A DNA stretch of 64,000 bases from Bryum argenteum (lineage: Eukaryota; Streptophyta; Bryopsida; Bryales; Bryaceae): contig CM073327.1 in the NCBI GenBank assembly GCA_037043015.1, positions 5,810,727 to 5,874,726 of the forward strand. Direction: 5' to 3'. The translations under genes were made by a program, and so were the position numbers. Below are positions 13,069 to 25,909 of the stretch, piece by piece. Position 1 is the first letter of the stretch, and each line of letters begins with the position of its first letter. The notes beneath the pieces were generated by a model. That model was not told where the DNA came from, did no database searches, and saw only the letters and a list, made by a program, of their open reading frames with translations.

Positions 13069-15847
13069 TTAGACTGTAAGGCCAGATTCAGCCACCTTGC
13101 TTGCAGGAATACGTTGCCTCTCTTCAACATACGACGATGGAAACCAACCAGCTCTACCTCGGCATTCTCCCTCCGACCACCCAGTTGGAGACACCTGCCA
13201 AATCATCAAAGCCCAAAACTGTGATCGTTGCTCCCATTCAAAACTTTTGAAGGTACTATGCAATGTAGCAGCCTCAAAAGAAGAAAATTAGATGAACTGT
13301 ACCTGCCGGACGACCACATAATCTCCAAGAGACAAACTCAATTCTCCTTGATCTTCTGCCTCGAATGGATGCATCACCTGCAAAATTACAGAAAATTTAA
13401 TCAATGCAAAAGGCCTCCATCGACGATAACCGCTCCAACTGCTAATTGACCTCTTAGAGTGTGGCAGTCAAAACATCAAGACCTCCTACACAGCATACCT
13501 CAGCGAGGAAGTATAACTTGGACTTCAAAGTCTTCGAGCCATTGTCACCAGAAGCCTGCTGTGATGCATCATCGACCTTGGCATCCTCGTATGATGGAGG
13601 AGGCATATACCCGTCGCCTTGCAAGGGTGCCATTGACTCACTGCGTTGGCGGTCGGCAACCATCTACAATACATGTGACAGTTTATTTTTGAGTTACTGC
13701 ATTGCAACTGCCCAAGACGCTACTTCATTCAAACGGTGCCATGATTATACGCTAATGAGGATATATAACTGGGATAATGAGCCTCCTCTTTCTTATAAAT
13801 TATTACTATTGTAAAACAGCTCTTCCACGCTCTTCCACGCTCTTCCACACCTGTAACATCACAACCTAGAAGGATCCGTAATCTGAGCAATGCATACCTG
13901 AACTTGCAACTGGTCCAGGATCTCAGCAGCTCGCTGATGATATGCGCGTTCAGCTTCAACCTAGAACATGAGCCAATGTCACCAGCACAACCGGTTAGTT
14001 GATCAAGGGAGCACGAAAATATCATATATATTACACTCATAGAAAGCAGTACGTTTAAGACCCTGAAATACATGTAGGAATTAAACAGAGTGTAGCACTT
14101 TCAGGACGATGTAACGGCAAGAGAGTTCCAGAGAAAAACAATAATTCTCCTCCAATTTATTCACCACTCAACTAGTCTTCATACTAATTACACCATTAAC
14201 AGTTCCGCGGTGGACTAATTCTGGGGCACGTGCATCATCTCATGCATTGTGAAAGCCACAAGGAGAGAATCGTAAATCAACCATGGATATTAATCGCTGA
14301 AACGTCAGGCGCTGTTGCTGAGCTTCCACTGAGGTCATGGCTGCTGCAGCCTCCTTCCCAAGTACAGCCATGGCTGACACAAGTTCGACCATTTTCTGTT
14401 CAGCCACTTGAAGCTTCTGCTCGGTCTCTGTACTCCCCTCCTTACTTCTGACCTGCTTTCTTCCCACATCCAATGCCTGCGCCAACGAAGATTGAAACTC
14501 GTCTACTAGATGCATGCTCCTCGAAAGCAGGAAAGCTCAACGAAAGCGTTATTATCTCAATATCATGGCTGCAATTCTAAATCTCTCACTCCGTCTTGTT
14601 AGAGTACCTGGGTTTCAGCTTCTTGACGTAACCGCTCATAACGTTGTACGAGGTGACGGGCATCTTCTAAAGGGGCACCCATTACCAGTGCTCTCAAAGG
14701 TTCTGCTACCTGTTCAGCAGATCAAAGTGCGTTCTCAGTATGCGCAGGGCAATCACGAGATGCAAAAGTAACTCATACTATATCAACAAAGATCAGCAAA
14801 TTATAATGTGCTTCAAAGTATGCTCTAGAACGATACATTCTCATGATCATAAAGATGCAGGGAATTGGCAAACTAACGAGCCGCAAAAAGCCAAAGATCG
14901 CGCGATACTACAGGTTCCTGCACTATCTGCGTATCCAAACCCTCCAAATCCTCGACTCTGCTATTGATCGATGAGATAATTAGAGCAAGATAAGACATAC
15001 AAAAGCAACATCGTTTTGTGATGGTGATTCGGCACCAGAAATTTAGGGCTTTGTAAACGACTCCTCAGAAGAGTGAACAAGGCTAGACCTGAGTGCCTAA
15101 CTGCCGATGCATGATATCACGCTCCTTCTCCATTTGTAAGCGTGCAGTTCCAAAATAAGCGCAAGCTTTAGCAAGACCCTCTCCATTGCTTGGTGGTCTT
15201 TCCGTAGCATACTTTCGACAATCCTCTGCAAGCTTGGTAACTGGTAAAATTGAGCATAAGAGAGTACTTTGTTACAAGGTGAATGCTGTATATCGCCATC
15301 CGAAAAACGCAGGAACTTACACAAGTGAAATGACAGTAATGTTCGATGGAACTTACAGACTTCAAGTTGTTTGACGCCAGTGGATATGATGCCCTCAATG
15401 CCACGTACAATTTCTCGTTGAAATTGCTGCATTCGAGAAGCCAAACTTTAGAAGCTGCTCGATCCACAATGTAGGAACTCCCGCTACTAGAATTTAGATA
15501 TATAACAGCAAGTCCACTAGACTTGAAGACAAATTCTCTTTACATCCCTCTAAGAGCCTCGACAAACCTTAGCAGCCTTGGTCGAGACATAAAGCTTCTC
15601 TAGCTGCTGATGGCGTTGAAGCTCTGCCTCATCAAGAATCAAGTGGTCGCCTTGTGAATGGCCTGAAAATGTCTTCAAAACGGCCTGCAAGCACATGTTC
15701 GTACTTAAGAAAGAGCCTGTACAAGTGAAAAAGAATGCTGAGACTCGCTTTTTGGTAAAGCCCTAACTAGATCAAATCCTCAAGTACCTGCTGTTGCTTA
15801 GCGACCTGCTCTCGAAACGCACTTGCTCGTTTCCTGATGGCATCCAT
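13069..15847 (-). CDS. SH3P2-like: SH3P-type BAR and SH3 domain protein
   Basis: Orthologue of the plant SH3P1/2/3 proteins, which bind phosphoinositides and actin- or clathrin-linked partners and act in vesicle traffic, cell-plate formation and autophagosome formation. Ten exons on the reverse strand join in frame to 374 aa, the size of Arabidopsis SH3P2: 15847-15788, 15684-15568, 15426-15357, 15240-15089, 14709-14608, 14476-14282, 13960-13898, 13663-13499, 13377-13303, 13194-13069. The start is MDAIRKRASAFREQVAKQQQ. Residues 1 to about 255 form the BAR-like coiled-coil part (FQREIVRGIEG, GAPLEDARHLVQRYERLRQE, ALGKEAAAAM equivalents). A Pro-rich linker follows (YMPPPSYEDAK). The SH3 domain at about 305-365 keeps HPFEAEDQGELS, the paired-Trp region GWSEGE and GWFPSSYV. 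No break was seen. Confidence 0.94.
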
Positions 15848-15849
15848 TT

Positions 15850-16373
15850 CTGCAAACAGCATACGGAATATTAACGCCACTAATTGCAAACGCTAAACCT
15901 TCCACTCTTCCACATCAACGATCGGTAATATCAGTGAATGCTTGATAAAACGTATAAGTCTTCGATACAGCTCAGAGTATCCGCAAATTCAATTGGTTTC
16001 CTCGGGCTTGAGATAGAATTAGCATCTTAATTTTTGAGCTGATGTACCATTCAGGACTACCATGTCAGATCATGTGATCCCGACTTCTTGAAGAATCTAT
16101 TTATTCTCCATCAAGTCAGCTTCGGAAAATTGACGATCATTACCTAAAGGCGACACTCTTCTCCCGTTGATCGGCTCCAATGCCGATACTTAATGGAGAA
16201 GAAAACCGGTCTCTTAAAATAGTCTATTCCTACAAAGCGACGATGGTGACACATTAGTCTCCTGCAGATCGAACAAAGAGTTCTCCCCCGTCATCATCGT
16301 AGAACGACGCAGATGCGAAAAGTGAAGACCTAGATTGCTCGCTTAAGGCACCTCAAATTTTACAAGCACTCAC
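15850..16373 (-). other. 5'UTR intron of the SH3P gene
   Basis: The ATG at 15847 lies two bases after a TTTGCAG acceptor, and a GAAG/GTGAGTG donor is present at 16374/16373. An untranslated first exon from about 16500 to 16374 followed by this intron is the simplest model. Confidence 0.6.
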
Positions 16374-16499
16374 CTTCGACGGTTTCAGCCGCGAATTCGA
16401 TACAGAACCTCCAGTCCAAAAGCCACAGATCGAATGATAATCAAAATCGCATCAGCTGCTCAAATCAGAGGGCCTTCCCCTCCGAAGCTCCAAGTGCAC

Positions 16500-18413
16500 G
16501 ACTGACGCAAAGGACCCCCTTGAGCGGAGGTGCGGACATGCCTATTCCCGAGCTTTTAACCCCTATGACCGAAGCACCTACAAGCGGGCCCATAAGCAGG
16601 GCCTATGAACGAACCACCTATAATCGGGGATTCTATGTTGTTCTCATATGTACAAGGAGTAGGGTGACCACTTATAAGTTTACTTATATTGGTCACTTTT
16701 GAATTTTTGATTATTTTTGTAAGCATAATCTTTATGGTTGAAGTACTTATAAGTAGGCGTCCTCTATAAACGGGCAATTTGAAATCATGTTGTTTTCAAG
16801 GATTCATTATTGTTGCATGTAACTCATGAGTACATGGAATAGGGTGAACGGTTACAAGTTTACTTATGTCTAGTCACTTTTAGATTTGGATGTTATTCAG
16901 TATTACAAAAAATTAGAAAGTTTTGTCTTTTATTTTTTCTAATTAGGATGAGTCAATCATTCTATCACTCCAAATATAGTGAATCTTTCAAATGTTTGGA
17001 ATTGATGGGTTTTGACCATAAAGATCCAAGGGGATTGGACAAGAAGTTAAACATGTTATATAATATGCATATTGTTATGTTGATGAAGATTACCTTACTG
17101 AAGGCTACCAGTAACCTAAGAAGAGTACCATGGATTTCCCTAAATAGTAAGTGTTTGAATACTATGCAAAGTTAGTTTTTTAACTTTTGGTGATTATAGG
17201 CTTGATGTGAATAATTTTTGGACCTAAACAAGATTCCATAGTTTAAATTTGAATATTAAGACACCAAATTTCTAGAAAAAAGGTATTTTTCAAAGATTTA
17301 TTATTTTTAGCCTAGTATACCTTCTCAAAATCAAACCTTTTTATATGGCCCTTAGTATGTGATGTTAAAAGTACACACACTTGGTTGTTAGAAGAATTCT
17401 CTTAGCCCCTAAAATTCCTAATGTGTTTTTCAGAGCTTGTAACCTCAAAAGTGCATTTCTCTACATATACGCACTCCCGGGGTTGTGAAACAAATATTTA
17501 TTTAGCTTCCAACCATAAGAGCTTGTACCTATGACTATTTTTAGTTGTTTTCCTAAAAATTGACCATTGGATGTTTACCATTTAAGAGACTATACCGTAT
17601 ATACACATTACTGTAAATCTACTAAAAAGTTGTTAGACTTCATTCTAAGTACTTTCTAGTATAGAAAAAATGTATTAAAAAGGAGATATTTAACTCAAAG
17701 GATAGAATTAGAAAAGTGAAATGTGCCCCATGTTTCGGAAAGTGAATACTTCATAATATTAGTGCATGTTGCATATCTATACCATCTTGGCTTGAGATAA
17801 GCCTTTTATCACAAAAAAGGAACTTTGTCTTGAATTAGTCCAAGAGAGAAAAACAAACATAAAATGAATTAGATATGGTTTGCCAAAGTTTTGAGTTGTT
17901 ATCCAAATCTCTATAAATGTTAGAGCACATGTGTGTTTGTTTAGTTCTATCAGGGATGTCAACGAGATCTTGGAGACTATCAATCACATTGAGACTGTCG
18001 ATCGGAGTGGGGCGCGAGAGGTGTCGTTGGAAGTGCATGATATTTTAGCATTCGTCAAATAATTCATTTGTCAATTTATTTATTTGTCAACAATCGGACC
18101 ATCAACCTTACTTACAAATTGGGAGATATGAAATATCAAAGTATTTATGGTTTCAAAATTGGAGACTTGACCTAAAAAGGTACAAAAAGCAATAAGGCGG
18201 TATGAAAAGCCTCGTGCTATTCTATATTGGCTCCCAACCCTTGATTAGACAAAAGCAAAGATGGGATTAAGATGGAGACATGGACGTGAACAAAGTTTGG
18301 AACATGGTTAGAGATGTGATCTAAAGGAGATTTGAGCGAGCCCTTTGGGAGGATACTATGTCAAGTATCTTCAAGGCACTGGTAACTAGGCTAGAAACTA
18401 GCGTAGTTATAGT
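16500..18413. other. Intergenic, no gene seen
   Basis: AT-rich, without supported coding potential. A loose direct repeat pairs about 16600-16710 (TACAAGGAGTAGGGTGACCA) with 16770-16890 (ATGGAATAGGGTGAACGGTT). Confidence 0.4.
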
Positions 18414-18545
18414 GTCCACCCTCGAGAGGGGGAAGTAGTATTGTTCCAATTTCCCCTTGTCCGGTGGCCATCGGGATATTAGCATTACGAACGGACACTT
18501 CATTCACGCCGGCCCCTTAGAAAGGGACCGGAGTTTCTATCTATC
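18414..18545. repeat. 132-bp dispersed repeat, copy 2
   Basis: Near-identical to 159-291. On both sides the match stops abruptly, inside unrelated AT-rich sequence. This defines the mobile unit or insertion as roughly 132 bases, or the shared part of two larger insertions. Confidence 0.7.
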
Positions 18546-19533
18546 AGATTTGAGCCATGAAAGAGGACACAAACGGTTTTTGGGACAACCACAATAATAA
18601 GGATAATGGTTTTACAATAACTTTTGGGTGTGGCAAAACCACATAGGCACAAAGTTGATGAAATTTAACATCAATAGCATATACGGGTTAAACAAACCGA
18701 CTAAAAAACACTTTATAAGTAACTTGCTACACACAAAAGGTGCAAAACACTTTAGCACTTGTCAATTTTTGCATTGTTATGAGGTAGTGTGTTCAATAAT
18801 CTTTCAATTTTCAAATTGGCTAAATCATTGCTAACTCGTTGGAGGGCAACTATGGGAATTAATCTAGGTACTTGTAGAAAATTTGTTGAAAATTGAACCA
18901 ATTAGAACCATTAGTATTTGGTACATCTTGAAATTATAAATTTTGAAAATGGAAGCTGTAGGGGCACCAAAAACAATTCACTCTAAAATGGTTACATTCA
19001 GTAAATTGAAAGTTGGTTATGGAAACTAAAATGTCCATCTTGCCTTGATGAGGCCATTGAACAGTGACTCATTTCCGCAGTTTACTTTAGGTTTTACAAC
19101 TTTTAGCATACAAGTCATCTAAGTATCAATGTGATTTATTGTCATGTGTTTTGATTTTAGGAGATATTATATGCCCCCACAATGTTGCTAGGCTTACTTG
19201 AATACTTTGACCATGACCCTCTTGTTTTTACGCTAGGTCTATGATTAGGTAATTTTTGTAATTACTGATGGTTTGGGGCCATAATTACTTGGAAATCTAG
19301 TATCTTGGGATCGGGGCCATAACTACTTGGAAATCTAGTATCTTATGATTGGGAAATCTAGAATCTTAGGATCGGCCCACCCGTTTCCGAATCCTATCAT
19401 TTTCTACAACTCTACAAATAAACCGCTTCCATGACACCTCATGCACCCGACAGTGCCCAAGATCATGATGCCACCACTAACCGAAAACAACCTCCCTTAA
19501 ATAATTGATGTTAGCCACTTCATCTTTTACCAC
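18546..19533. other. Intergenic, small tandem motif
   Basis: No gene was seen. Around 19265-19370 a motif of roughly 40-50 bases containing GGGGCCATAA and TTGGAAATCTAGTATCTT repeats two to three times. Confidence 0.4.
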
Positions 19534-19842
19534 AATAAGGCCCACTTTATACATAAGCTGGGGTCGCCCGGAGAGCGGGCCGGATTGAACGGCTAGGGTT
19601 TGGGCCCAAGGTGGGAAGTTCGGGACCGGGTAAACCTTGTCCCAATTGCATCACTTGGTCCCAAACATTTTGGCGCCAAAACAGTGCCACGTAGGATGCC
19701 ACATAAGATAAGTTGAAGTTTCGGTCGGGCCCTAGTATAAAGTCCTTGGGCCCGATTTGAAAGAATCGGGCCATCCTATTGGTTGAAATTTGAAGAATTT
19801 GGGCCGGCCCTCAATCCGGCCCCAAGTATAAAGTGGCCTTAA
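19534..19842. mobile_element. GC-rich MITE, ~306 bp
   Basis: Bounded by inverted repeats: TAAGGCCCACTTTATAC at the left and GTATAAAGTGGCCTTA at the right. The interior is GC-rich with GGGCCGG-type motifs, unlike the AT-rich surroundings. TAA...TTA at the edges could be part of the repeats or a PIF/Harbinger-style three-base target. No transposase is present. Confidence 0.7.
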
Positions 19843-20336
19843 TCATGAAAAGCAAAACTTCAACTTCAAAGACTATTTCTTTTGATCAAATTTAGTTTTA
19901 TAAATTTTATTTGAACCTTTGATTAACTTAAATTGAACTTTGCTATTACATAACTTTTAGATGAACTTTAGTTTATGTATTTGTAGTTTATATATTTTAT
20001 TTTGGTGAAGACCTCTATAACAATTTCACACAAACATCACAGTACCTTTAAAAAATTAAGGTTTTAAAGTCAGGATATCAAATTCACTGTGAGATTTTGC
20101 CAACTTGTCTGCAATTAGCAAAAAGGACCAAAAGGCCGGAAGATATTTGTGGGGAACAACAAAGCGTTCTCGGGGAACAGGAAAGGGTACAATGGTAACA
20201 TAGTAACATTTCGTCGGAGTTACTAGTAATTCGTGGCCGTCTCCGTAGTAACTTACTACTTGCATGGAATCGTCTCTCTCATTCTCTGTTTCCGTCCTTG
20301 TTTTCTCAGCACTAGCAGCAGCTAGCTAGGGTTTCA

Positions 20337-20396
20337 ATGGTCCGCCCTCGAATTGAGGATGTGGATGGTCTGGTAGTCGAGAAGAGAACGAGGTAA
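20337..20396 (+). CDS. Upstream ORF of the UBA-UBX-RING gene
   Basis: A 19-codon frame, MVRPRIEDVDGLVVEKRTR then TAA, starts 92 bases before the main ATG, after a pyrimidine-rich leader. It may be a translational uORF. Alternatively, the ACGAG/GTAAGG at its end could act as a donor giving an alternative N-terminus. Neither reading can be decided from sequence. Confidence 0.35.
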   Translation: MVRPRIEDVDGLVVEKRTR

Positions 20397-20428
20397 GGAA
20401 AAAAAAAGAAGAATTGCCGGAATTGGAG

Positions 20429-23400
20429 ATGGCGGATGTGTTGGAGGCGATGGGATTTCCGAGCGACTGGTGTGAGCAAGCGCTTCGTCGTTGCAGCGGC
20501 GGAGTGGAACCGGCCGTGGAATTGTTGCTGCAATGGCAAGCAGATGGACGTGCACCTGCCGTTGCTTTAAACGACTCTGCCGCTGTTTCTTCCGTCACCA
20601 CCAACCCTGCCATTTCGTCGGCGTCGGGATTAGACGCCGTTGTTCCGGATGCCGGTGGCGCTTCTTTGCGCTCCCGAGAGCCGCGATTGAAACAGGTCAT
20701 TTCTCATTCCATGCAGAATTTTTTTCTTATAGGAAGAAAAATCTTAATTACAGAATTTCCATTTTTGTTTCGATTTCGATTTGTTGATTTTTTTATTTGA
20801 GGCTTGTGTGAGCTTCATTTCCCCGTTTTTGGAAAACTTTTAAAGGGAGAGTATTCTGTTTCCGATTGTGTTGATATGGCAGAATCGACCGTGTTGGTTG
20901 CCTTGTCGTTCTTTAGTGGTTGTATTCACTTCTAGTTTAGGGCGGAGAGTCAGAAGCGAAGAAAATTGATTTCGATTTGTCGATTAGGAAGATGAATTGA
21001 AGTATGTGTGTCTTTGATTGTATCGATATGACACATTCGACCTAGTAACCGTGTTGGTTGAGTGCTTGGATTCTATTCAAGAATTTCGATCGATTGTTGA
21101 TTCTCGACTGTGACTCACGTATCGGTTGACGTATCGATCGATCGTTTGGTTCACGTATCGTTTGATTCTCGACTTTGATTTACGTAAAGTAAGTCTTTAC
21201 TGGTCGGATGATGCAGTGGAAGAGAAATTTCGAGTTTTCTGCAAGCTATATGGCTCACTTGACTTAATTCGTGTTGGTTGTGGTTGTGGTTGTGGTCTTG
21301 TTCAGGTGCAGGAAGAGGAGTCGAATGTGAGGAAAGCTCGGAATTCGGAAGATGTTGCTTCGGGATCGAAACCTATCGACAATGATACGCAGGTCGAGCT
21401 TCAGATTCGTTGTTCAGGGTATCCAACTATCAAGAAGACTTTCAGTGCAGGTATCTACATGAATCGGACGAATGTGATTGGGATTCCGGAAGCCCTAACG
21501 TAGTTGTAGAAGAGCATATGTTCTTATTTCGATAGGTGCATATCTGGAGTAGTATTGCTGCCCAGGCAATTGATAGCTGTGAATTCCAGGTGCAACTCTT
21601 AAGGAAGTGCGAGACTTCGTTCAGCAAGATTTGCAAAATCAGCAGCCAGTGGGATTGCCACCATCTAATGGCGTGAACCGTCCGGCCCGAAGAACGTCTC
21701 GCTTGAATGGCTTCTCTGCTAACCCGCCCACAAGCAGGTTCGTTGTTTCTCTTTCATACCATTCACAATTGTATCGGAGTGTATGTAGTACTAGAACATT
21801 CACTGCTTCCACAGCAGTGTTAAAGCATTTCAATGTAACAGAAGTCTCGCTATTGCTGGTGCTTATTCTGATCTTCTGTACAGGGTCACTCAAAGGGCAT
21901 TCAGAAAGACGGCGAGATTTGCTGACCCCTCGTCAAGTGTACTGGCTTCTCGCGATGTTGCCAATGGAAATATGTACTTCTTAATCCCTTTTCCTCGAGC
22001 AGTGTTCGACACAGGTTCGATTCTGTCCAATCTTGATGAAAGCTATCTCTTACAGCTAAGAGTTCGTGTGAGATGGACATCAGCTAACGTTGTGTTGTGT
22101 TGGTGGGGTTCAGAAGCATCCATGGAGACTACGTTGTGCGATGCGAATCTGTATCCACGAGGAGTCCTCACTGTACAGTTTCAAACCAAAGTGGACCCTC
22201 TGACATCAGCCCACGTAAATGACGCTAATGAACTCAATGGACCTCTTGGGGAGGATGTACAGTCAAGCCACGTTGAGCATCCTTCAGGATATCGCCGACA
22301 TGTTGAGGATGTGGCAAAGCGAGAGCTTCGGCTGAAGGCGACTTTGGACAGATATGGACAGGTTTCTGGAAGGGAGGAGAATGAAACAGTTGTTGCTGCA
22401 CCTTCAGTTACATCTTCAGCTGTAGCGCCTGTAGCCCATGGTAGGGAAGAGCGAAGCTTGGAAGTGGATGGTGAGCGAGTTCGACATCGTGAGCTGGCCT
22501 TGCAAGCGGCGGCAAAGAGAATGACCGAAGCTGCCGAGATGTTCCGGCAGGGTTTAGTGCCGGATGCAGGAGAAGCTGGGGGTGGAGGTGGATTCTGTAC
22601 ACCCTTAGATCCACAACCAGTGCCTGCAACTACCAGCAACGACGAAACGAGGTTCGTTTCTGAGGACCAAGATTCGAAAGGGAAACAGGTCGCAGAATGT
22701 GGACCAAGTTCAAGAGCGAGCCAACTTGCTGAGTTGCGAATGCACGATGGAGGAAATAATTTTGCTGCTTTTAGAGGGCGTGCCTCTCGAGCTCGGGTAC
22801 CCCTGCCATCTCCTTCGCCGTCCCGGCCTGAGAAGATGCCTCGTACCGATGAGGAATCTAGTACCAGCTCCGTTGGAGCCAATCATAATCCTCCTTTATT
22901 TGCAAGGTACACACTTGCTGGTGTATAATAGTCTAGGTTTTCCAATGTTCATGTTCACCCTTCCATCATTATGTTTGCGTATGAACACGAAGTTGCGAGT
23001 TCAATTCCGTGGCTGCCAGCTGATTCCACTGGCATGATTGATATTATCCATCCACCTTCGTTTCTTAGAGGAATGTAACGTACTTTTGAACAGCATACGG
23101 AGAAGCTGTTAAGTTACAAAGCTAGTAGTAGAAGGGGTTTTCTCCTAACACCGCGTGCAGTTAAAACCTTATACTGGCTTAACCGTTTTATCTTTTTCAT
23201 ATTGGCAGTGGACATGCAATAGACCGTTTTCACCGAAGAGGAGAGGTTCAAGAAACTTCGCCATCTGAAAGGTGGATTCGAGGATCCCCTGGCAGTGGAA
23301 GTTCTTCAGTTAGTGAGTTAAGGATACGGCTGGAAGATGGGAGTGTTCTTCGGCATACATTTCCTGCCTGTAAGTTCAGAGGCTATATGTCCTTACTTGA

Positions 23401-24827
23401 GATGCACAGTCAGAATCATTTCAGACAGGAGGAGGTTCAGAACTGCCATCCTTTTGCTATAAGGAGACCTATTCAGATTGTTCAAACTCAACTGTACATA
23501 TGAATTCTTAGTAAGAGTATACAATCTCGTCTTTTTTCCTACGCTTAAAAAATCATTACTCTTGTAAGGAATGAACCTCCTTACGATAGTTCTGGGCTTG
23601 TGGATTGTGTCTGATATACCTTGTTGGGTTCTAAAATGCGTTTTAAAGTACTTATTTAGGATTTTTGTTTCCTCATGCAGATACCACGCTACAATCAGTT
23701 TGCGAATATGCTCTCCCATCACCGTTGCCAATAGCTGAATATGGCCTTGTAAGTACCCTGCCCAGGATCGTAAAACCTGTTCCATCGTTTCATTCCTGCA
23801 CAAAAGGTACCGTATAATTTGTAAGTCACATATTAGGCAGCTGTTGAGCCATGAACAGAGCCACCTAAAGACAGATCTGTTCTTAAAATCGAGGAAATGA
23901 TTTGACAATGTTATGTTATGAAGTAGTAGAGTTGACGTATTATGAGCGATGAGTGACATGTGTCCGTGCTGTCTCTGAGCTTCGAGCAGATTGATTCGAT
24001 TATCGTCCTTCCTTTGATGGAAGGGTAGTAGGCTTTGATTGTCCTTTTTTGGTCTGCGTTCCTGATTTTCCTGCCTTTATTTGGTTGTAGATACTGCCGA
24101 TGCCAGGGTCTCATTTCTTCGAAGGAGATGCGTTGAGTCAAACACTCGAAGAAGGTACTTTTTTCGACCTTGAATGATCTTTGCGTTTCATTCTTGGTAA
24201 GGGACTTATTTATTGAGTTCTGGGGTGGGTTGTGCAGTGGGGCTTGTTCCGCGTGGTGTGGTGCACCTACAGAAGGTAGCGAGCAGAGGGCTAGTAACCC
24301 AAGGCCGGCTCCGAGCGCGCCGTATGATCCGATATCTCGAGAGTTATAACGAACCTGAACCTGAATTAGAACAATTGTGGCAGGACTTCAGCCGGCACAT
24401 GAACACCAACCTCACTTACGAAGAGCTCGTTGAGCTTGAAGACAGCATCGGCCGAGGTAGGTCCACATCAACCTTGCAAGTTCTTTTCCAATCAGCCAAC
24501 CAATATAGGATAAACTGACGATTCTAATAGCTAATCTTACATCCTTAATATGTTAATCATAGCCCAATATGAGATGCTGTTATGATTCAAAATTGACTGG
24601 TGTTTGCAACAGTGAACGTTGGGGTTCCAGAGGCAACAATTGCTAATCTGCCAACACACACCGTGTCTCGAAGCACAGGAGACATCTGCATCGTGTGCTT
24701 GTCGGAGATGGTCGAAGGAGAGGAAGTCATGTTACTACCATGCCTTCACACCTTCCATCCTGCTTGCATACGACAGTGGTTGCTGCAGTCGACTTGCTGC
24801 CCAACATGTAAACATTTTATCACGTAG
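20429..24827 (+). CDS. UBA-UBX-UBX-RING-H2 protein, putative E3 ligase
   Basis: Ten exons join in frame to 736 aa: 20429-20695, 21306-21450, 21590-21737, 21884-22014, 22114-22906, 23209-23369, 23681-23748, 24091-24154, 24238-24456, 24613-24827. All introns are GT-AG. Residues 3-40 are a UBA domain (MGFPSDWCEQALRR) that should bind ubiquitin. Residues about 117-257 fold as a UBX domain with an inserted linker: ATLKEVRDFV helix, then the p97/CDC48 touch motif FPR (223-225), then the strand region around YPRGVLTVQ. Residues about 529-605 are a second UBX (RIRLEDGS...GLVPRGVVHLQ) with MPG in place of FPR. A pre-RING helix (LTYEELVELEDSIG) as in BIG BROTHER/RNF38-type ligases precedes a RING-H2 at 691-731 (C691, C694, C709, H711, H714, C717, C728, C731). 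It is likely a ubiquitin ligase recruited to CDC48 and ubiquitinated clients, inferred from domains only. The start is the first ATG of the UBA frame. Confidence 0.9.
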
Positions 24828-25909
24828 GACCTAGACACACGTTGAAAGATCAAAAAGAGGATCTAGAATTTGGAAGACATTGAGCTATGTCACGTTCTGT
24901 TTCTTGCTGGTCATTGTGGCACGAAGTCAGCTTGCAGGAGACTGTAGATTGGCTGATGTTATTAATTTCTCGCTTGTAACGAGGAGCATTGTACAGAATT
25001 TTTGATGGAACGGAATCAGAATGTCCCCCTCAATCCTATGTGATCAAGATTATCCCGTTTTCGTATGTTCTAATTTCGCAATTTGTTTTTGTGGCGGAAG
25101 CATCCAATTTGAGCTTATAACATCTGATCAGGGTTTTATTCGAGGTTGAGTGAATTCTTTTAGAAAATTGAGCACAAGCTTGTGGTATTTGGCTCACCTT
25201 CGTTTTTTGAACTTGAGAAAAATACTAAAAGAATTTGAGTTTGGCAACAATCTCATCAAAGTTATCATCCTTATTGCCTTAAGCAATCCCCCAAGTCCTC
25301 ACAGGACATTCGTAGCCGTGTGATGGGCTTTCAAAGTTTTTGAGAAGGGATTTTTGGTCATTACGACTTATTAAGCAATTGCTTCATGACAAAAATCAAT
25401 ATAGGCATAGGGAAAAAATTTGTTGGAAAGAAAATGTCGGAGGGAAAGGCCAGAGAGAAGTTTTAAAGAAAGGCCAGAGAGAAATTTTAAAGAAATACAT
25501 TGATTGCAAAGGAGTGAAACTAGTGTTTCTCTTGATGACTACAATTCTTTTCTCCTTGGCACTTTTCTTAATAAGAAATCACACGCTCAAAGAAAATTAG
25601 GTGGGAGATTTTCAAGAATCTTAGAAATTGACACAGGGGATTCCAAAATGCACCATGTGTATATTGGGAAAAAGGTGTGCTAAAATCATATAAAAAAATA
25701 AAATAAAATATATGCATATACAAAGAATACAATTTACAATTGAAACCTTTTATTCATAAGTAACTTCCATAAATTCTAGTACCTTCCTTATGAAGAGAAC
25801 CATTTTGAGCTACTTCTACAAAGAGATGACTCTAAACTTATTATAGCTTTAGCATAACTAAATAGAGATAGATGAAGCATGGACCTCAATGATCCCATTT
25901 ATTCTATCT
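24828..25909. other. 3' flank, no gene seen
   Basis: AT-rich. It contains the probable 3'UTR of the UBA-UBX-RING gene. A short direct repeat, AAAGGCCAGAGAGAA, occurs twice near 25445-25490. An 86-codon frame at 25340-25600 has no recognisable features. Confidence 0.4.

Noticed and set aside
14905..14965. Possible extra SH3P exon reading VEDLEGLDTQIVQEP
   Set aside because: The flanking exons join directly in phase (GTQ to VAEP) as in other SH3P proteins, so this is treated as intronic.
22181..22882. 233-codon reverse-strand open frame
   Set aside because: Shadow of the large fifth exon of the UBA-UBX-RING gene.
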